Counted from the first letter of the stretch, positions 36,447-46,378 are shown. The stretch is DNA of 64,000 nucleotides from Streptomyces sulfonofaciens (GCF_014656295.1 NZ_BNCD01000001.1:248001-312000), one strand, 5' to 3'. Numbers and translations are program-made. The notes: generated by a model from the sequence alone, not told the origin.

Positions 36447-36698
36447 ATGGGGCGCGGCCGGGCCAAGGCCAAGCAGACGAAGGTCGCCCGCCAGCTGAAG
36501 TACAACAGCGGTGGGACTGACCTCTCACGCCTGGCCAACGAGCTGGGCGCATCGACTTCGAGCCAGCCGCCGAACGGCGAGCCGTTCGAGGACGATGAGG
36601 ACGACGACCCGTACGCACAGTACGCGGATCTCTACAACGACGACGAGGACGACGAGGAAGAAGAGTCCGGTCCTTCGTCAGGCCGCCGCGGCGCTTGA
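36447..36698 (+). CDS. DUF3073 family protein
   Basis: An 83-residue protein with a basic start (MGRGRAKAKQTKVARQLKY) and a very acidic tail (DDEDDDPYAQYADLYNDDED). This charge split is the family hallmark and is conserved through actinobacteria; the function is unknown. GAGGGGG precedes the ATG. It converges on purM. Confidence 0.87.
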   Translation: MGRGRAKAKQTKVARQLKYNSGGTDLSRLANELGASTSSQPPNGEPFEDDEDDDPYAQYADLYNDDEDDEEEESGPSSGRRGA

Positions 36699-36892
36699 CT
36701 GCCGGGCACCGGTCCTCGCGATCCAGACGCGGACCGGCTGCCCCAGCCCCGTAGCAACCGCACCTCTCCCGGTCCGGGCCACAGCGCCGGGCCGGGTTTC
36801 GTGCTGCCTCGGCCATGGTGCCGGGGCCCGCGCCACCCGGGTGCGCGTCCTGCCGGCTCCCCGGCCGTGCCTCCACCACGCCGACGCCCGCC

Positions 36893-37963
36893 TCAGCTCG
36901 CGTAGCCGCCCGTGAGCGCGGCGCCGGTGGTGCGGTCGGCGTCGCGGGGGACGATCTCGCCCGCCACCCAGGCCGTGACACCGCGCTCGCCGAGGGTGGT
37001 GAGGGCCGCGTTGGCGGCGGTCTCGGGGAGCACGGCGAGCATGCCGACGCCCATGTTCAGGGTCCGCTCCAGCTCCAGTTGCTCGACCCGGCCCACCGTG
37101 CCGACCAGTTCGAAGACCGGGGCGGGCGCCCAGGTGGAGCGGTCCACCACGGCGTGCAGCCCGTCCGGGACGACCCGGGCCAGGTTGGCCGCGAGACCCC
37201 CGCCGGTGACATGGCTGAAAGCGTGTACCTCGGTACTGCGGGTCAGGGCCAGGCAGTCCAGGGAGTAGATCTTGGTGGGTTCCAGCAGTTCCTCCCCTAG
37301 GGTCCTGCCGAACTCCTCGACCGTCCCGTCGAGCGGCATGCCGGCCTGGTCGAGGAGCACGTGCCGGACCAGCGAGTACCCGTTCGAGTGAAGTCCGGAG
37401 GACGCCATGGCGACGATCACGTCACCCGCGCGGATCCGTTCCGGCCCGAGCAGCTCGGTGGCCTCGACCGCGCCCGTGCCCGCGCCGGCCACGTCGAAGT
37501 CGTCGGGGCCGAGCAGCCCGGGGTGCTCGGCCGTCTCACCGCCGACCAGGGCGCACCCGGCCAGCACACAGCCCTCGGCGATGCCCTTGACGATGGCGGC
37601 CACCCGCTCCGGGTGGACCTTGCCCACACAGATGTAGTCGGTCATGAACAGCGGCTCGGCCCCGCACACCACGATGTCGTCCATGACCATCGCCACCAGG
37701 TCGTGCCCGATGGTGTCGTACACGCCGAGGCGGCGGGCCAGGTCGACCTTGGTGCCGACACCGTCGGTGGCGGAGGCCAGCAGGGGACGCCGGTAGCGGG
37801 TGAGCGCGGAGGCGTCGAAGAGGCCCGCGAAACCGCCGAGGCCGCCCAGCACCTCGGGTCGCCGGGTCTTCTTCACCCACTCCTTCATCAGCTCGACGGC
37901 GCGGTCGCCCGCTTCGATGTCGACGCCCGCGCTCGCGTAGCTGGCACCGTGGGTCTCAGACAT
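36893..37963 (-). CDS. purM: phosphoribosylformylglycinamidine cyclo-ligase
   Basis: A 356-residue enzyme closing the imidazole ring to give AIR. ASATDGVGTKVDLARRLG, VMDDIVVCGAEPLFMTDY and ALVGGETAEHPG are the conserved ATP/substrate segments. It lies 80 bp after purF on the same strand, so purF-purM are probably one transcript. The frame is open upstream into non-coding sequence; the start MSETHGASYASAGVDIEAG at 37963 is the family start. Confidence 0.96.
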   Translation of the reverse strand: MSETHGASYASAGVDIEAGDRAVELMKEWVKKTRRPEVLGGLGGFAGLFDASALTRYRRPLLASATDGVGTKVDLARRLGVYDTIGHDLVAMVMDDIVVCGAEPLFMTDYICVGKVHPERVAAIVKGIAEGCVLAGCALVGGETAEHPGLLGPDDFDVAGAGTGAVEATELLGPERIRAGDVIVAMASSGLHSNGYSLVRHVLLDQAGMPLDGTVEEFGRTLGEELLEPTKIYSLDCLALTRSTEVHAFSHVTGGGLAANLARVVPDGLHAVVDRSTWAPAPVFELVGTVGRVEQLELERTLNMGVGMLAVLPETAANAALTTLGERGVTAWVAGEIVPRDADRTTGAALTGGYAS

Positions 37964-38043
37964 GACGGAAGGCCTTCGGGTCGTTTCTGAACGTCGTGGT
38001 GGAAGAGCGGGGCCGGGCGCCGCGGGGCCGCGGCGCCCCGGCC

Positions 38044-39570
38044 CTAGGGGCGGCGCAGCGCCTCGGCCGCGGCGGTGGCCGCGGGCCCTGCGGCCAGCTC
38101 GGTCTCCAGCAACTGCTTGCCGAGCAGCTCGGGGTCGGGCAGGTCCATCGGGTACTCGCCGTCGAAGCAGGCCCTGCACAGGTTCTGCTTGGGGATGGTG
38201 GTGGCCTCGATCATGCCGTCGATGGAGATGTACGAGAGGGAGTCGGCGCCCAGCGACTTGCCGATCTCCTCGATCGTCATGCCGTTCGCGATCAGCTCCG
38301 CGCGGGTGGCGAAGTCGATGCCGAAGAAGCACGGCCACTTCACCGGCGGCGAGGAGATCCGGACGTGCACCTCGGCGGCACCCGCCTCGCGCAGCATCTT
38401 CACCAGCGCACGCTGGGTGTTCCCGCGCACGATGGAGTCGTCCACGACGACCAGGCGCTTGCCCCTGATGACCTCGCGCAGCGGGTTCAGCTTCAGCCGG
38501 ATGCCGAGCTGGCGGATGGTCTGGGAGGGCTGGATGAAGGTCCGGCCGACGTAGGCGTTCTTCACCAGGCCGCTGCCGAAGGGGATACCGGACTGCTCGG
38601 CGTAGCCGATGGCGGCCGGCGTGCCGGACTCCGGGGTGGCTATGACGAGATCGGCGTCCGCCGGGGCCTCCCGGGCCAGCGTGCGGCCCATCTCGACCCG
38701 GCTGAGGTAGACGTTCCGGCCGGCGATGTCCGTGTCGGGGCGGGCCAGGTACACGTACTCGAAGACGCAGCCCTTGGGTTTCGCTTCCGCGAACCGGGTG
38801 GAGCGCAGGCCGTTCTCGTCGACGGCGATGAACTCGCCGGGCTCGATCTCGCGTACGAAGCTGGCGCCGCAGATGTCGAGCGCGGCGCTCTCCGAGGCGA
38901 CCACCCAGCCGCGCTCCAGACGGCCGAGCACCAGCGGGCGCATGCCCTGCGGGTCGCGCGCCGCGTACAGGGTGTGCTCGTCCATGAAGACCAGCGAGAA
39001 GGCGCCCTTGACGGCGGGCAGCACCTTCACGGCTGCGGCCTCGACGGTGAGCGGCTTGCCCTCGTCGTCCATCTGGTTGGCGAGCAGCGGGGTGATGAGG
39101 TCCGAGTCGTTGGTCGCGGAGACCCGGGGGGTGTGGCCGTTCTCCTTCGGGAGGTCGGCGACCATCCCGGCGAGTTCGGCGGTGTTGACCAGGTTGCCGT
39201 TGTGTCCCAGTGCGATCGAGCCGTAACCGGTGGCGCGGAACGTCGGCTGTGAGTTCTCCCACACCGAAGCACCGGTGGTGGAGTAGCGCGTGTGTCCGAC
39301 CGCGATATGGCCCTGCAGCGAGCTGAGGGAGGTTTCGTCGAAGACCTGGGACACCAGCCCCATGTCCTTGAAGACGAGGATCTGGGAGCCGTTGCTGACC
39401 GCGATTCCCGCGGATTCCTGGCCCCGATGCTGGAGGGCGTAGAGCCCGAAGTACGTGAGCTTGGCGACCTCTTCGCCCGGCGCCCAGACACCGAAGACGC
39501 CACATGCGTCCTGGGGGCCCTTCTCACCGGGGAGCAGGTCGTGGCTGAGTCGTCCGTCACCACGTGGCAC
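38044..39570 (-). CDS. purF: amidophosphoribosyltransferase
   Basis: A 508-residue enzyme for the first committed purine step, PRPP plus glutamine to phosphoribosylamine. The N-terminal nucleophile cysteine follows a propeptide (GPQDACGVFGVW), so autocleavage is expected. The phosphoribosyltransferase signature is RLVVVDDSIVRGNTQRALV. The start is GTG 39570 (VPRGDGRLSHDL). TACACT lies 7 nt upstream and there is no ribosome site, so the mRNA is likely leaderless. It leads a purF-purM pair. Confidence 0.96.
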   Translation of the reverse strand: MPRGDGRLSHDLLPGEKGPQDACGVFGVWAPGEEVAKLTYFGLYALQHRGQESAGIAVSNGSQILVFKDMGLVSQVFDETSLSSLQGHIAVGHTRYSTTGASVWENSQPTFRATGYGSIALGHNGNLVNTAELAGMVADLPKENGHTPRVSATNDSDLITPLLANQMDDEGKPLTVEAAAVKVLPAVKGAFSLVFMDEHTLYAARDPQGMRPLVLGRLERGWVVASESAALDICGASFVREIEPGEFIAVDENGLRSTRFAEAKPKGCVFEYVYLARPDTDIAGRNVYLSRVEMGRTLAREAPADADLVIATPESGTPAAIGYAEQSGIPFGSGLVKNAYVGRTFIQPSQTIRQLGIRLKLNPLREVIRGKRLVVVDDSIVRGNTQRALVKMLREAGAAEVHVRISSPPVKWPCFFGIDFATRAELIANGMTIEEIGKSLGADSLSYISIDGMIEATTIPKQNLCRACFDGEYPMDLPDPELLGKQLLETELAAGPAATAAAEALRRP

Positions 39571-39577
39571 GCAACCG

Positions 39578-39583
39578 AGTGTA
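39578..39583 (-). promoter_or_regulatory. putative -10 element of purF (leaderless)
   Basis: TACACT on the minus strand, 7 nt upstream of the purF GTG. A TTCGGA lies 18 nt further upstream as a poor -35. Confidence 0.5.
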
Positions 39584-39714
39584 GGCGAGATCGACCACTG
39601 GTCCGAATTGGGGATGCCCGAGGGGGCGGTTGTGCGCACGGAGCGTGATCACGGCATGACGCGGAGCCGGGGGAACCGGCCCTCCTGGACGGGTATCCGC
39701 CCGGTTCCGTCCGC

Positions 39715-40509
39715 TCAGCTCATCACCGGGAGCAGTGCCTCCAGATCGGCACGCTCGCCGCTCGCGCCGACCCTGGCCTCCGCGACCTCCGTGCGCCACC
39801 GCGCACGGCCGGTGGCGAGCCGGATCCAGGTGAGCGGGTCGGTCTCGACGACGTTCGGCGGGGTGCCGCGGGTGTGCCGGGGGCCGGCTATGCACTGCAC
39901 GACCGCGAACGGCGGAACGCGCACCTCCGTCGAGGCGCCGGGCGCCTTCGCGGCGAGCGCGTCGGCCAGCAGCCGGGTTGCGGCGGCCAGCGCCCGGCGG
40001 TCGACCGCGATGTCGAGGCCGGTGGCGCAGGCCAGGTCGTCGGTGTGCACGACCAGCTCGACGATCCGGGTGACGAGGTAGTCCGTGAGGTTCATGGCGC
40101 CGGCGTTGGTGTCCACGAGGCGCTCGGCGCCGGCCGCGGCCATCCGCTCGGCGAACCGGGCTGCCGTGTCCTCGTAGAGCGCGTCGAGGTCCGGATGGGC
40201 GGCGGCGAAGGCGCGGGTTCCCTCGTCGACGGCCTCGGCCCGGGCCGAGGTGCCGAGCGCCCAGTCGGTCGCGCCGGTCTCCTGCTTGGCCGGCTCGGGG
40301 CCGTCCAGCGCGCGTACGATCGCGTTCGGCGCCAGGGTCAGGTGCGCCGCGAGGTCGCGCACGGTCCACTCCCCCAGCCTCGTCGGCCCCGCCAGTTGCT
40401 CCTCGGTGAGGCCCCGTACGGCGTCGCGCACGTGCCCGAACTGGGCGCGCACGGCCGCGCGGGTCTTCACGGGGTCGTAGCGCCGCTGACGCCTCGCTGC
40501 TGGTGACAT
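39715..40509 (-). CDS. maleylpyruvate isomerase family mycothiol-dependent enzyme
   Basis: A 264-residue DinB-like protein of the actinobacterial mycothiol-dependent group. QFGHVRDAVRGLTEEQLAGPT and LGEWTVRDLAAHLTLAPNAI carry the first metal-ligand histidine, and VELVVHTDDLA the later pair region; the C-terminus resembles the sterol-carrier-like MDMPI domain. Substrate unknown. TAAGCT lies 6 nt before the ATG without a ribosome site. It sits alone between purF and purL on the same strand. Confidence 0.85.
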   Translation of the reverse strand: MSPAARRQRRYDPVKTRAAVRAQFGHVRDAVRGLTEEQLAGPTRLGEWTVRDLAAHLTLAPNAIVRALDGPEPAKQETGATDWALGTSARAEAVDEGTRAFAAAHPDLDALYEDTAARFAERMAAAGAERLVDTNAGAMNLTDYLVTRIVELVVHTDDLACATGLDIAVDRRALAAATRLLADALAAKAPGASTEVRVPPFAVVQCIAGPRHTRGTPPNVVETDPLTWIRLATGRARWRTEVAEARVGASGERADLEALLPVMS

Positions 40510-40515
40510 GGGCCG

Positions 40516-40521
40516 AGCTTA
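40516..40521 (-). promoter_or_regulatory. putative -10 element of the mycothiol-enzyme gene (leaderless)
   Basis: TAAGCT on the minus strand, 6 nt before the ATG at 40509, with no Shine-Dalgarno sequence. Confidence 0.45.
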
Positions 40522-40688
40522 CGTCGGCGGAGGGAGCGCCCGGCGGCCCGTCCCTGCGGCTCCCTGCGGCTCCCAGGGGCCTACGGCGGCTCCCCGCGGC
40601 TCCCGGCGCCGGAGGGATCCGCCGCGCACCCGCCGCCACCGGCCGGTGGGGCCCGCCGTACCGGGCGCGGGTCCCACCGGACCGGGAC

Positions 40689-42983
40689 TCAGGCGAGCAG
40701 GCCGGGAATGGTCGCCTCGTAGGCGTCCCGCAGCTCGCTCAGCGGCAGGCTGAACTCGCCCTGGACCTCCACGGCGTCCCCGTCGACCACACCGATCCGT
40801 GCCGCGGGCAGCCCGCGGGCGCCGCACATGCCGGTGAACCTGGCCTCCTCGGAGCGCGGCACGGCGACCACCGCACGCCCCGCGGACTCGGAGAACAGGA
40901 AGGTGGAAGCGGACAGGCCCGCAGGCACCACGAGGCGCGCGCCCCGGCCACCCCGCAGACAGGACTCGGTGACCGCCTGGATCAGGCCGCCGTCCGACAG
41001 GTCGTGCGCCGCGGCGATCATGCCGTCCCGGGACGCGGCGATCAGGACGTCCGCGAGCAGCCGCTCCCGCTCCAGGTCCACCTTGGGCGGCAGCCCTCCG
41101 AGGTGGTCGTGCACGACCTGGGACCAGGCCGAGCCGCCGAACTCCTCGGCGGTCTCGCCGAGGAGGTAGAGCTGGTGCCCCTCTTCGGCGAACGCGGACG
41201 GCGTCCTGCGTGCCACGTCGTCGATCACACCGAGCACGGCGATCACGGGGGTCGGGTGGATGGCCGCCTCGCCCGTCTGGTTGTAGAGCGAGACGTTGCC
41301 GCCGGTGACCGGCGTGCCGAGCACCTGGCAGGCGTCCGCGAGGCCGCGGATCGCCTCGGTGAACTGCCACATCACCGCCGGGTCCTCGGGCGAGCCGAAG
41401 TTGAGGCAGTCGGAGACGGCCAGCGGCCGCGCGCCGGTGGTCGCCACGTTGCGGTACGCCTCGGCGAGCGCGAGCTGTGCACCGGTGTACGGGTCGAGCT
41501 TCGTGTACCGGCCGTTGCCGTCGGTGGCCAGCGCGATACCGAGGCCGGTCTCCTCGTCGACCCGGAGCATGCCGGAGTCCTCGGGCTGCGCGAGGACCGT
41601 GTTGCCCTGCACGAAGTGGTCGTACTGAGAGGTGATCCACGCCTTGGACGCCTGGTTCGGCGAGGCGACCAGCTTCAGGACCTGGGCGCGCAGTTCCGCG
41701 GAGTCGGCCGCCCTGGGGAGGGCGTTCGCGTCGTCCGCCTGGAGGGCGTCCTGCCACTGCGGGCGGCGGTAGGGGCGGTCGTAGACCGGGCCCTCATGGG
41801 CGACGGTACGGGCGTCGACGTCGACGATCTTCTCGCCGTGCCAGTAGATCTCCAGCCGGTCGCCGTCGGTGACCTCGCCGATGACGGTGGCGATGACGTC
41901 CCACTTGTCGCAGATCTCCAGGAACCGCGCCACCTTCTCCGGCTCCACGACCGCGCACATCCGCTCCTGCGACTCGCTCATGAGGATCTCCTCGGGCGAG
42001 AGGGTGGAGTCGCGCAGCGGAACGTCGTCCAGGGTGACGCGCATACCGCCGGAGCCGTTGGACGCCAGCTCGCTGGTGGCGCAGGACAGGCCCGCGGCAC
42101 CGAGGTCCTGCATGCCGACGACCAGTTTCTCGGCGAACGCCTCCAGGGTGCACTCGATGAGCAGCTTCTCCTGGAAGGGGTCTCCGACCTGGACGGCGGG
42201 ACGCTTGGACGGCTTCGCGTCGTCGAAGGTCTCCGAGGCGAGGATCGACGCACCGCCGATGCCGTCGCCGCCGGTCCGCGCGCCGTAGAGGATGACCTTG
42301 TTGCCGGCCCCCGAGGCCTTGGCGAGGTGGATGTCGTCGTGCCGCATCACGCCGATCGCCCCGGCGTTCACCAGCGGGTTCCCCTGGTAGCAGGCGTCGA
42401 AGACGGTCTCGCCGCCGATGTTGGGAAGGCCCAGGCAGTTGCCGTAGCCGCCGATGCCGGCGACGACGCCGGGCAGCACACGCTTGGTGTCGGGGTGGTC
42501 GGCGGCGCCGAAGCGCAGCGGGTCGACGACGGCGACGGGACGGGCGCCCATCGCGATGATGTCGCGGACGATGCCGCCGACACCGGTGGCCGCGCCCTGG
42601 TAGGGCTCCACGTAGGAGGGGTGGTTGTGCGACTCCACCTTGAAGGTGACCGCATAGCCCTGGCCGATGTCGACGACTCCGGCGTTCTCGCCTATGCCGA
42701 CGAGCAGGGCGTCGCTGTGGGGCGCCTTCTCGCCGAACTGGCGCAGGTGCTTCTTGGAGGACTTGTAGCTGCAGTGCTCGGACCACATCACCGAGTACAT
42801 GGCCAGCTCGGCGCCAGTGGGACGGCGGCCGAGCACCTCGCGCACGCGCTCGTACTCGTCCTTCTTCAGGCCCAGTTCGGCCCAGGGCTGCTCGATGTCG
42901 GGGGTCGCCGCGGCGTGTTCGACGGTGTCCAGCTTCGAGGGGGCGGCACCGGGGGATCCCGCCCCGGAGGGGGTGCGACTCAT
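40689..42983 (-). CDS. purL: phosphoribosylformylglycinamidine synthase subunit PurL
   Basis: A 764-residue small-type PurL, which needs PurQ and PurS for glutamine-dependent FGAM synthesis. Conserved segments: [52 protein letters not shown], and in the C-terminal half [13 protein letters not shown]. The ATG overlaps the purQ stop by 4 bp (ATGA). It is the last gene of purS-purQ-purL. Confidence 0.97.
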   Translation of the reverse strand: MSRTPSGAGSPGAAPSKLDTVEHAAATPDIEQPWAELGLKKDEYERVREVLGRRPTGAELAMYSVMWSEHCSYKSSKKHLRQFGEKAPHSDALLVGIGENAGVVDIGQGYAVTFKVESHNHPSYVEPYQGAATGVGGIVRDIIAMGARPVAVVDPLRFGAADHPDTKRVLPGVVAGIGGYGNCLGLPNIGGETVFDACYQGNPLVNAGAIGVMRHDDIHLAKASGAGNKVILYGARTGGDGIGGASILASETFDDAKPSKRPAVQVGDPFQEKLLIECTLEAFAEKLVVGMQDLGAAGLSCATSELASNGSGGMRVTLDDVPLRDSTLSPEEILMSESQERMCAVVEPEKVARFLEICDKWDVIATVIGEVTDGDRLEIYWHGEKIVDVDARTVAHEGPVYDRPYRRPQWQDALQADDANALPRAADSAELRAQVLKLVASPNQASKAWITSQYDHFVQGNTVLAQPEDSGMLRVDEETGLGIALATDGNGRYTKLDPYTGAQLALAEAYRNVATTGARPLAVSDCLNFGSPEDPAVMWQFTEAIRGLADACQVLGTPVTGGNVSLYNQTGEAAIHPTPVIAVLGVIDDVARRTPSAFAEEGHQLYLLGETAEEFGGSAWSQVVHDHLGGLPPKVDLERERLLADVLIAASRDGMIAAAHDLSDGGLIQAVTESCLRGGRGARLVVPAGLSASTFLFSESAGRAVVAVPRSEEARFTGMCGARGLPAARIGVVDGDAVEVQGEFSLPLSELRDAYEATIPGLLA

Positions 42984-43753
42984 GCGGCGGCGCCTTCCAC
43001 GAAGGTCCTGAGGATCGAGGTGAAGAAGGGGAGGCCGTCGGTGCGGCCGGTGCCCACGAGCGGATCGGTGGCGTGCTCGGGGTGCGGCATCAGTCCGACG
43101 ACGTTGCCCTCGGCGTTGCAGATGCCCGCGATGCGGCGCAGCGATCCGTTGGGGCTCGCCTGCTCGGTGGGCGGGTATCCGGTGGAGTCGTCGTCGCCCG
43201 CGTAGCGGAACACGACGCGGCCCTCGGCCTCCAGCATGTCGAGGGTGCGCTCGTCGGCGACGTAGCGCCCGTCCATGTTCTTCAGCGGGATGTGGATCTC
43301 CTGGCCCGCCTCGTAGTCGGTCGTCCAGGCCGTCCCGGCGTTCTCCACGCGGAGCTTCTGGTCGCGGCAGATGAAGTGCAGGTGCTCGTTGCCGAGCATG
43401 GCTCCGGGCAGCAGGTGGGCCTCGGTGAGCACCTGGAAGCCGTTGCAGATGCCGAGGACCGGCATGCCCTCCCGGGCGCGCTCGACGACCGTCCCCATCA
43501 CCGGCGAGAACCGGGAGATGGAGCCCGCGCGGAGGTAGTCGCCGTAGGAGAAGCCGCCCGGCAGGACGACCGCGTCGACCTGTCCCAGGCTGCGGTCCTT
43601 GTGCCAGAGCGGCACCGGCTCGGCCCCCGCGAGCCGGATCGCACGCTGCGTGTCCCGGTCGTCGAGGCTGCCCGGGAACGTGACGACGCCGATCCGGACG
43701 TTCGGGCGGCCCGCCGAGCCGTCGGTGGCGGTGGCGGACGGACGCACGGTCAC
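42980..43753 (-). CDS. purQ: phosphoribosylformylglycinamidine synthase subunit PurQ
   Basis: A 257-residue glutaminase subunit delivering ammonia to PurL. The class I amidotransferase cysteine is in [14 protein letters not shown], and the His/Glu pair near GLMPHPEHA. The first possible start is GTG 43753, which overlaps the purS stop (GTGA); this gives about 20 extra residues ([18 protein letters not shown]) before the usual [11 protein letters not shown] shorter start inside that stretch is possible but coupling favours the long form. Confidence 0.95.
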   Translation of the reverse strand: MTVRPSATATDGSAGRPNVRIGVVTFPGSLDDRDTQRAIRLAGAEPVPLWHKDRSLGQVDAVVLPGGFSYGDYLRAGSISRFSPVMGTVVERAREGMPVLGICNGFQVLTEAHLLPGAMLGNEHLHFICRDQKLRVENAGTAWTTDYEAGQEIHIPLKNMDGRYVADERTLDMLEAEGRVVFRYAGDDDSTGYPPTEQASPNGSLRRIAGICNAEGNVVGLMPHPEHATDPLVGTGRTDGLPFFTSILRTFVEGAAA

Positions 43754-44052
43754 TTCGCCTCTCCCGCGGTCACGGTCGCCGCGGGTGCGTCGCCCGGCGC
43801 ACCGGGCAGGTCCTCCACCTTGACGTCGAAGTTCTCGATCACGGTGTTGGCGAGGAAGGATTCCGCGAGTTCTCGGATGCGGGCGAGCGCTGCATCGTCG
43901 ACGGGGCCGTCGACTTCGAGTTCGAAGCGCTTTCCCTGGCGGACATCGGAGATGCCCTCGAAGCCGAGACGCGGCAGCGCGCGCTGGACGGCCTGTCCCT
44001 GGGGGTCGAGGATCTCGGGCTTGAGCATGACGTCGACTACGACGCGTGCCAC
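43750..44052 (-). CDS. purS: phosphoribosylformylglycinamidine synthase subunit PurS
   Basis: A 100-residue structural subunit that bridges PurL and Pur[41 protein letters not shown] and [11 protein letters not shown] are typical. GTG 44052 has GGGAG 5 nt upstream; a GTG at 44058 overlaps that site and is less likely. It is the first gene of purS-purQ-purL. A perfect inverted repeat lies about 60 bp upstream. Confidence 0.94.
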   Translation of the reverse strand: MARVVVDVMLKPEILDPQGQAVQRALPRLGFEGISDVRQGKRFELEVDGPVDDAALARIRELAESFLANTVIENFDVKVEDLPGAPGDAPAATVTAGEAK

Positions 44053-44110
44053 TGGCACTCCCGGGTGTGTATGGCTGAGCAGGCAACGCCTTCAGACTAC
44101 CCGGACAAAA

Positions 44111-44128
44111 TTTCTACGCGGGTAGAAA
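44111..44128. promoter_or_regulatory. candidate operator upstream of purS
   Basis: Perfect 7-bp inverted repeat TTTCTAC-N4-GTAGAAA in the divergent region between purS and the Lsr2-like gene, 59 bp from the purS start. The regulator is unknown. Confidence 0.45.
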
Positions 44129-44442
44129 CCTAGTTACCCCCAGGGAACATGACACACGACACAATGCCCGGCACACCGCTCCCACGCCCCGCCGACGGGC
44201 CTGACCTGCTGCGCCCGCCCCGCACCCGGGCCGGTCCGCGCCACCCCTTCGCCGAAAATTCCCTGAAAAATCGCAGATCCACAATGAACCTGGACACGCT
44301 GATGGTTTTAGTCGGACTTCCCAATTCAATGCCGAGCACTGTACAAAGGGAAATGGCAATAGCCGATACATTGCCCAAGCAGCCGGACAGTCGCCATCAC
44401 CGCACGTCAAGGCAGTGATGTCGCACGAAGGGACCGATATTC
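44129..44442. promoter_or_regulatory. AT-rich upstream region of the Lsr2-like gene
   Basis: About 300 bp that is unusually AT-rich from 44250 to 44400, for example AAAATTCCCTGAAAAATCGC-type stretches. Lsr2 proteins bind AT-rich DNA, so autoregulation is plausible. Small frames on both strands here are not convincing as genes. Confidence 0.45.
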
Positions 44443-44772
44443 GTGGCGCAGCGTGTTGTGGTCACCCTCTACGACGACATTGACGGAGACGAAGCGGTGG
44501 AAACCATCGCCTTCGGCCTGGACGGCAAGTCGTACGAGATCGACCTCAATCCAGCCAATGCCAAGAAACTGCGTAAGGCCCTGGCACCGTACATGCACGC
44601 GGGCCGCAAGGCCGCGCGCGCGGGGAAGCTGCCGGTCAAGGCGCTCAAGTACACCTCGCTGACGGCGGATCCCGCGGCCGTGCGCGCCTGGGCCCGCTCG
44701 CACAAGATGGAGGTCCCGCCAAGGGGCCGGATCCCCAAGAAGGTGTACGAGGCGTTCGAGGCGGCGAACTGA
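44443..44772 (+). CDS. Lsr2-like nucleoid-associated protein
   Basis: A 109-residue Lsr2 paralogue. The N-terminal dimerisation domain (RVVVTLYDDIDGDEAVETIA, FGLDGKSYEIDL) is followed by a short linker and the DNA-binding domain with the RGR hook (VPPRGRIPKKVYEAFE). It corresponds in position to the second Lsr2 of Streptomyces (LsrL, next to the pur operon) rather than the main one. GTG 44443 has AAGGGA about 10 nt upstream. It should bind AT-rich DNA and silence foreign genes or shape the chromosome. Confidence 0.92.
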   Translation: MAQRVVVTLYDDIDGDEAVETIAFGLDGKSYEIDLNPANAKKLRKALAPYMHAGRKAARAGKLPVKALKYTSLTADPAAVRAWARSHKMEVPPRGRIPKKVYEAFEAAN

Positions 44773-45260
44773 GGCAGGCCGCCGGGGGAGGCCGCGGGCC
44801 GGCACGCGTGCGCGGTGCGCGGGCCGGGGGCCGTGAGCGGCCGCGGTCCCGCACCCGCGTACGGAGTGCGCGGGCTGAGCGTGCGTGCGGCCCGGTTCGC
44901 GTGCGGGATGCTCGGGCCGGACCTCCCTCCCCACCCGCTCGCGTGCGCGGCGTGGGCGCCCGCCCCGGCGGTGGCGGGCGCCCGTGGCCGAGCCGCCCGG
45001 AGGTGGAACGGCGGGCCTGCCGGGACCGGGACCGGACGGCGGGGGCCGGGCACCGGACGGCGGGGACCGGCGTCGGCCGCACCCCGGTTTCGCCGTGCCG
45101 TACGCCGGACGTCACGAGGCCGTCGGCCGGACGGAGTTGCGGTGATCAGGCGCCTGACGGGCCGACTTGCGCGGCACCCCCGCTGATCAGCTAGAGTCTG
45201 GAGCACGCCGAGGGGCGAACGAAGGCCGAAAGGCCGGAGCAGCCTCCTCGTAGTGTCCTT
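44773..45260. other. intergenic region before tRNA-Gly(TCC)
   Basis: 488 bp of GC-rich DNA without a supported gene. A TAGAGT (45192-45197) is the best -10 candidate for the tRNA operon; its -35 partner is weak. Confidence 0.4.
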
Positions 45261-45332
45261 GCGGGTGTAGTTCAGTAGCAGAACACCCCCTTTCCAAGGG
45301 GGAGGCGCAGTGTGCAATTCCTGTCACCCGCT
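45261..45332 (+). tRNA. tRNA-Gly (TCC)
   Basis: 72-nt cloverleaf: acceptor GCGGGTG/CACCCGC, anticodon stem CCCCC/GGGGG with loop TTTCCAA, T loop TGCAATT. CCA is not encoded. About 100 bp before a tRNA-Gly(GCC). Confidence 0.93.
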
Positions 45333-45430
45333 CTGCATCGTCCACTGATGGCCCGGGCGGTCGGCGACCGTCCGGGTGAATCAGGTAGGCTGGTGCCTGC
45401 GCCGATCGGTGAAAGCCGGTCGGAGGCAAT

Positions 45431-45503
45431 GCGGACGTAGCTCAGTTGGTAGAGCGCAACCTTGCCAAGGTTGAGGTCGCGAGTTCGAGCCTCGTCGTCC
45501 GCT
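45431..45503 (+). tRNA. tRNA-Gly (GCC), copy 1
   Basis: 73-nt cloverleaf: acceptor GCGGACG/CGTCCGC, anticodon stem CAACC/GGTTG with loop TTGCCAA, T arm GCGAG-TTCGAGC-CTCGT. Identical over its length to the copy at 45996. Confidence 0.95.
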
Positions 45504-45510
45504 CGTGAGT

Positions 45511-45540
45511 AACCCCGGTCCCGGTGGGCCGGGGTTTTTC
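45511..45540 (+). terminator. Rho-independent terminator of the tRNA-Gly pair
   Basis: 8-bp stem AACCCCGG/CCGGGGTT with a 10-nt loop followed by a T-run. Confidence 0.8.
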
Positions 45541-45995
45541 GTATGGGCCTGGACGCCAGGGTGAACGCCTCGGGCCGCAGCGGGCCACGGCGGCGGAAAC
45601 GTCTGCCGGGCCAGGCCCCGTCCACCGGCATGGGTACGGACCCGGTAGGCGATGCTCCGGCACTTCGGCGGCGCCCTGCCCGCACCGCGCCGATCCGGCA
45701 GGCAGGGGCCGGCTCCGGCCACGAGCCCCGGCCCGCGACACGGACGCCACCGCCTGATCCGGCAGTTGTCGTGCCTTCCGTGCGTGGACGGTGCGCTCGT
45801 GGCCGGGGCTCGCAGGCCGGTACACCGCCGTCCGTCTCGCACGCGGCGCACCGCCGTCCGTCTCGCGCGGGGGCGCGGTTGGGTATAGTGGCGTCGCCGG
45901 AGTGCACGCCACCCGGGCTGGACTGCCGACCGACGGCATGGCAGTCGGTGTCCCTGCGGCGCGTGTGCACGGTGCTTACGACCCAGCGGTCGTCT
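45541..45995. other. spacer between the two tRNA-Gly(GCC) genes
   Basis: 455 bp without a supported gene. TATAGT at 45884-45889, about 107 nt before the second tRNA, is a good -10 candidate. Confidence 0.45.
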
Positions 45996-46068
45996 GCGGA
46001 CGTAGCTCAGTTGGTAGAGCGCAACCTTGCCAAGGTTGAGGTCGCGAGTTCGAGCCTCGTCGTCCGCT
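45996..46068 (+). tRNA. tRNA-Gly (GCC), copy 2
   Basis: Identical 73-nt sequence to the tRNA at 45431-45503, with different flanks and its own terminator. Confidence 0.95.
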
Positions 46069-46075
46069 CCACAGT

Positions 46076-46106
46076 GAAGTCCCGGTGGCCCTGCCACCGG
46101 GACTTC
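46076..46106 (+). terminator. hairpin terminator of tRNA-Gly copy 2
   Basis: Perfect 14-bp inverted repeat (arm GAAGTCCCGGTGGC) with a 3-nt loop, directly after the tRNA. No T-run. Confidence 0.7.
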
Positions 46107-46378
46107 GTGCGTGTACCGGCATATCGGGCCCTGTCCGGGTGCGTCGGGACGCGGGCGTCACCGTCTCCCGCCCGAGCACGCACGCCCCGGACCCGCTTCG
46201 AGCACGCACGCCCCGGTCCCGCCTGAACACGCCCCGGCCCCGCCCACGCCCCGGTCCCGGTGGGGCACGGGCAGGGCAGACGCGGGCGAAGTCGGCTCGG
46301 GGCCCGCGGGGCCCGCTCCGGGGTCCCCCGGCCCGGGCCCGTCGCCGATCCGGGCCCGTCGCCGTCCGGTGCCCAGAA

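Noticed and set aside
45543..46226. Plus-strand frame spanning the second tRNA-Gly
   Set aside because: It contains a whole tRNA gene and terminator, so it is not coding.
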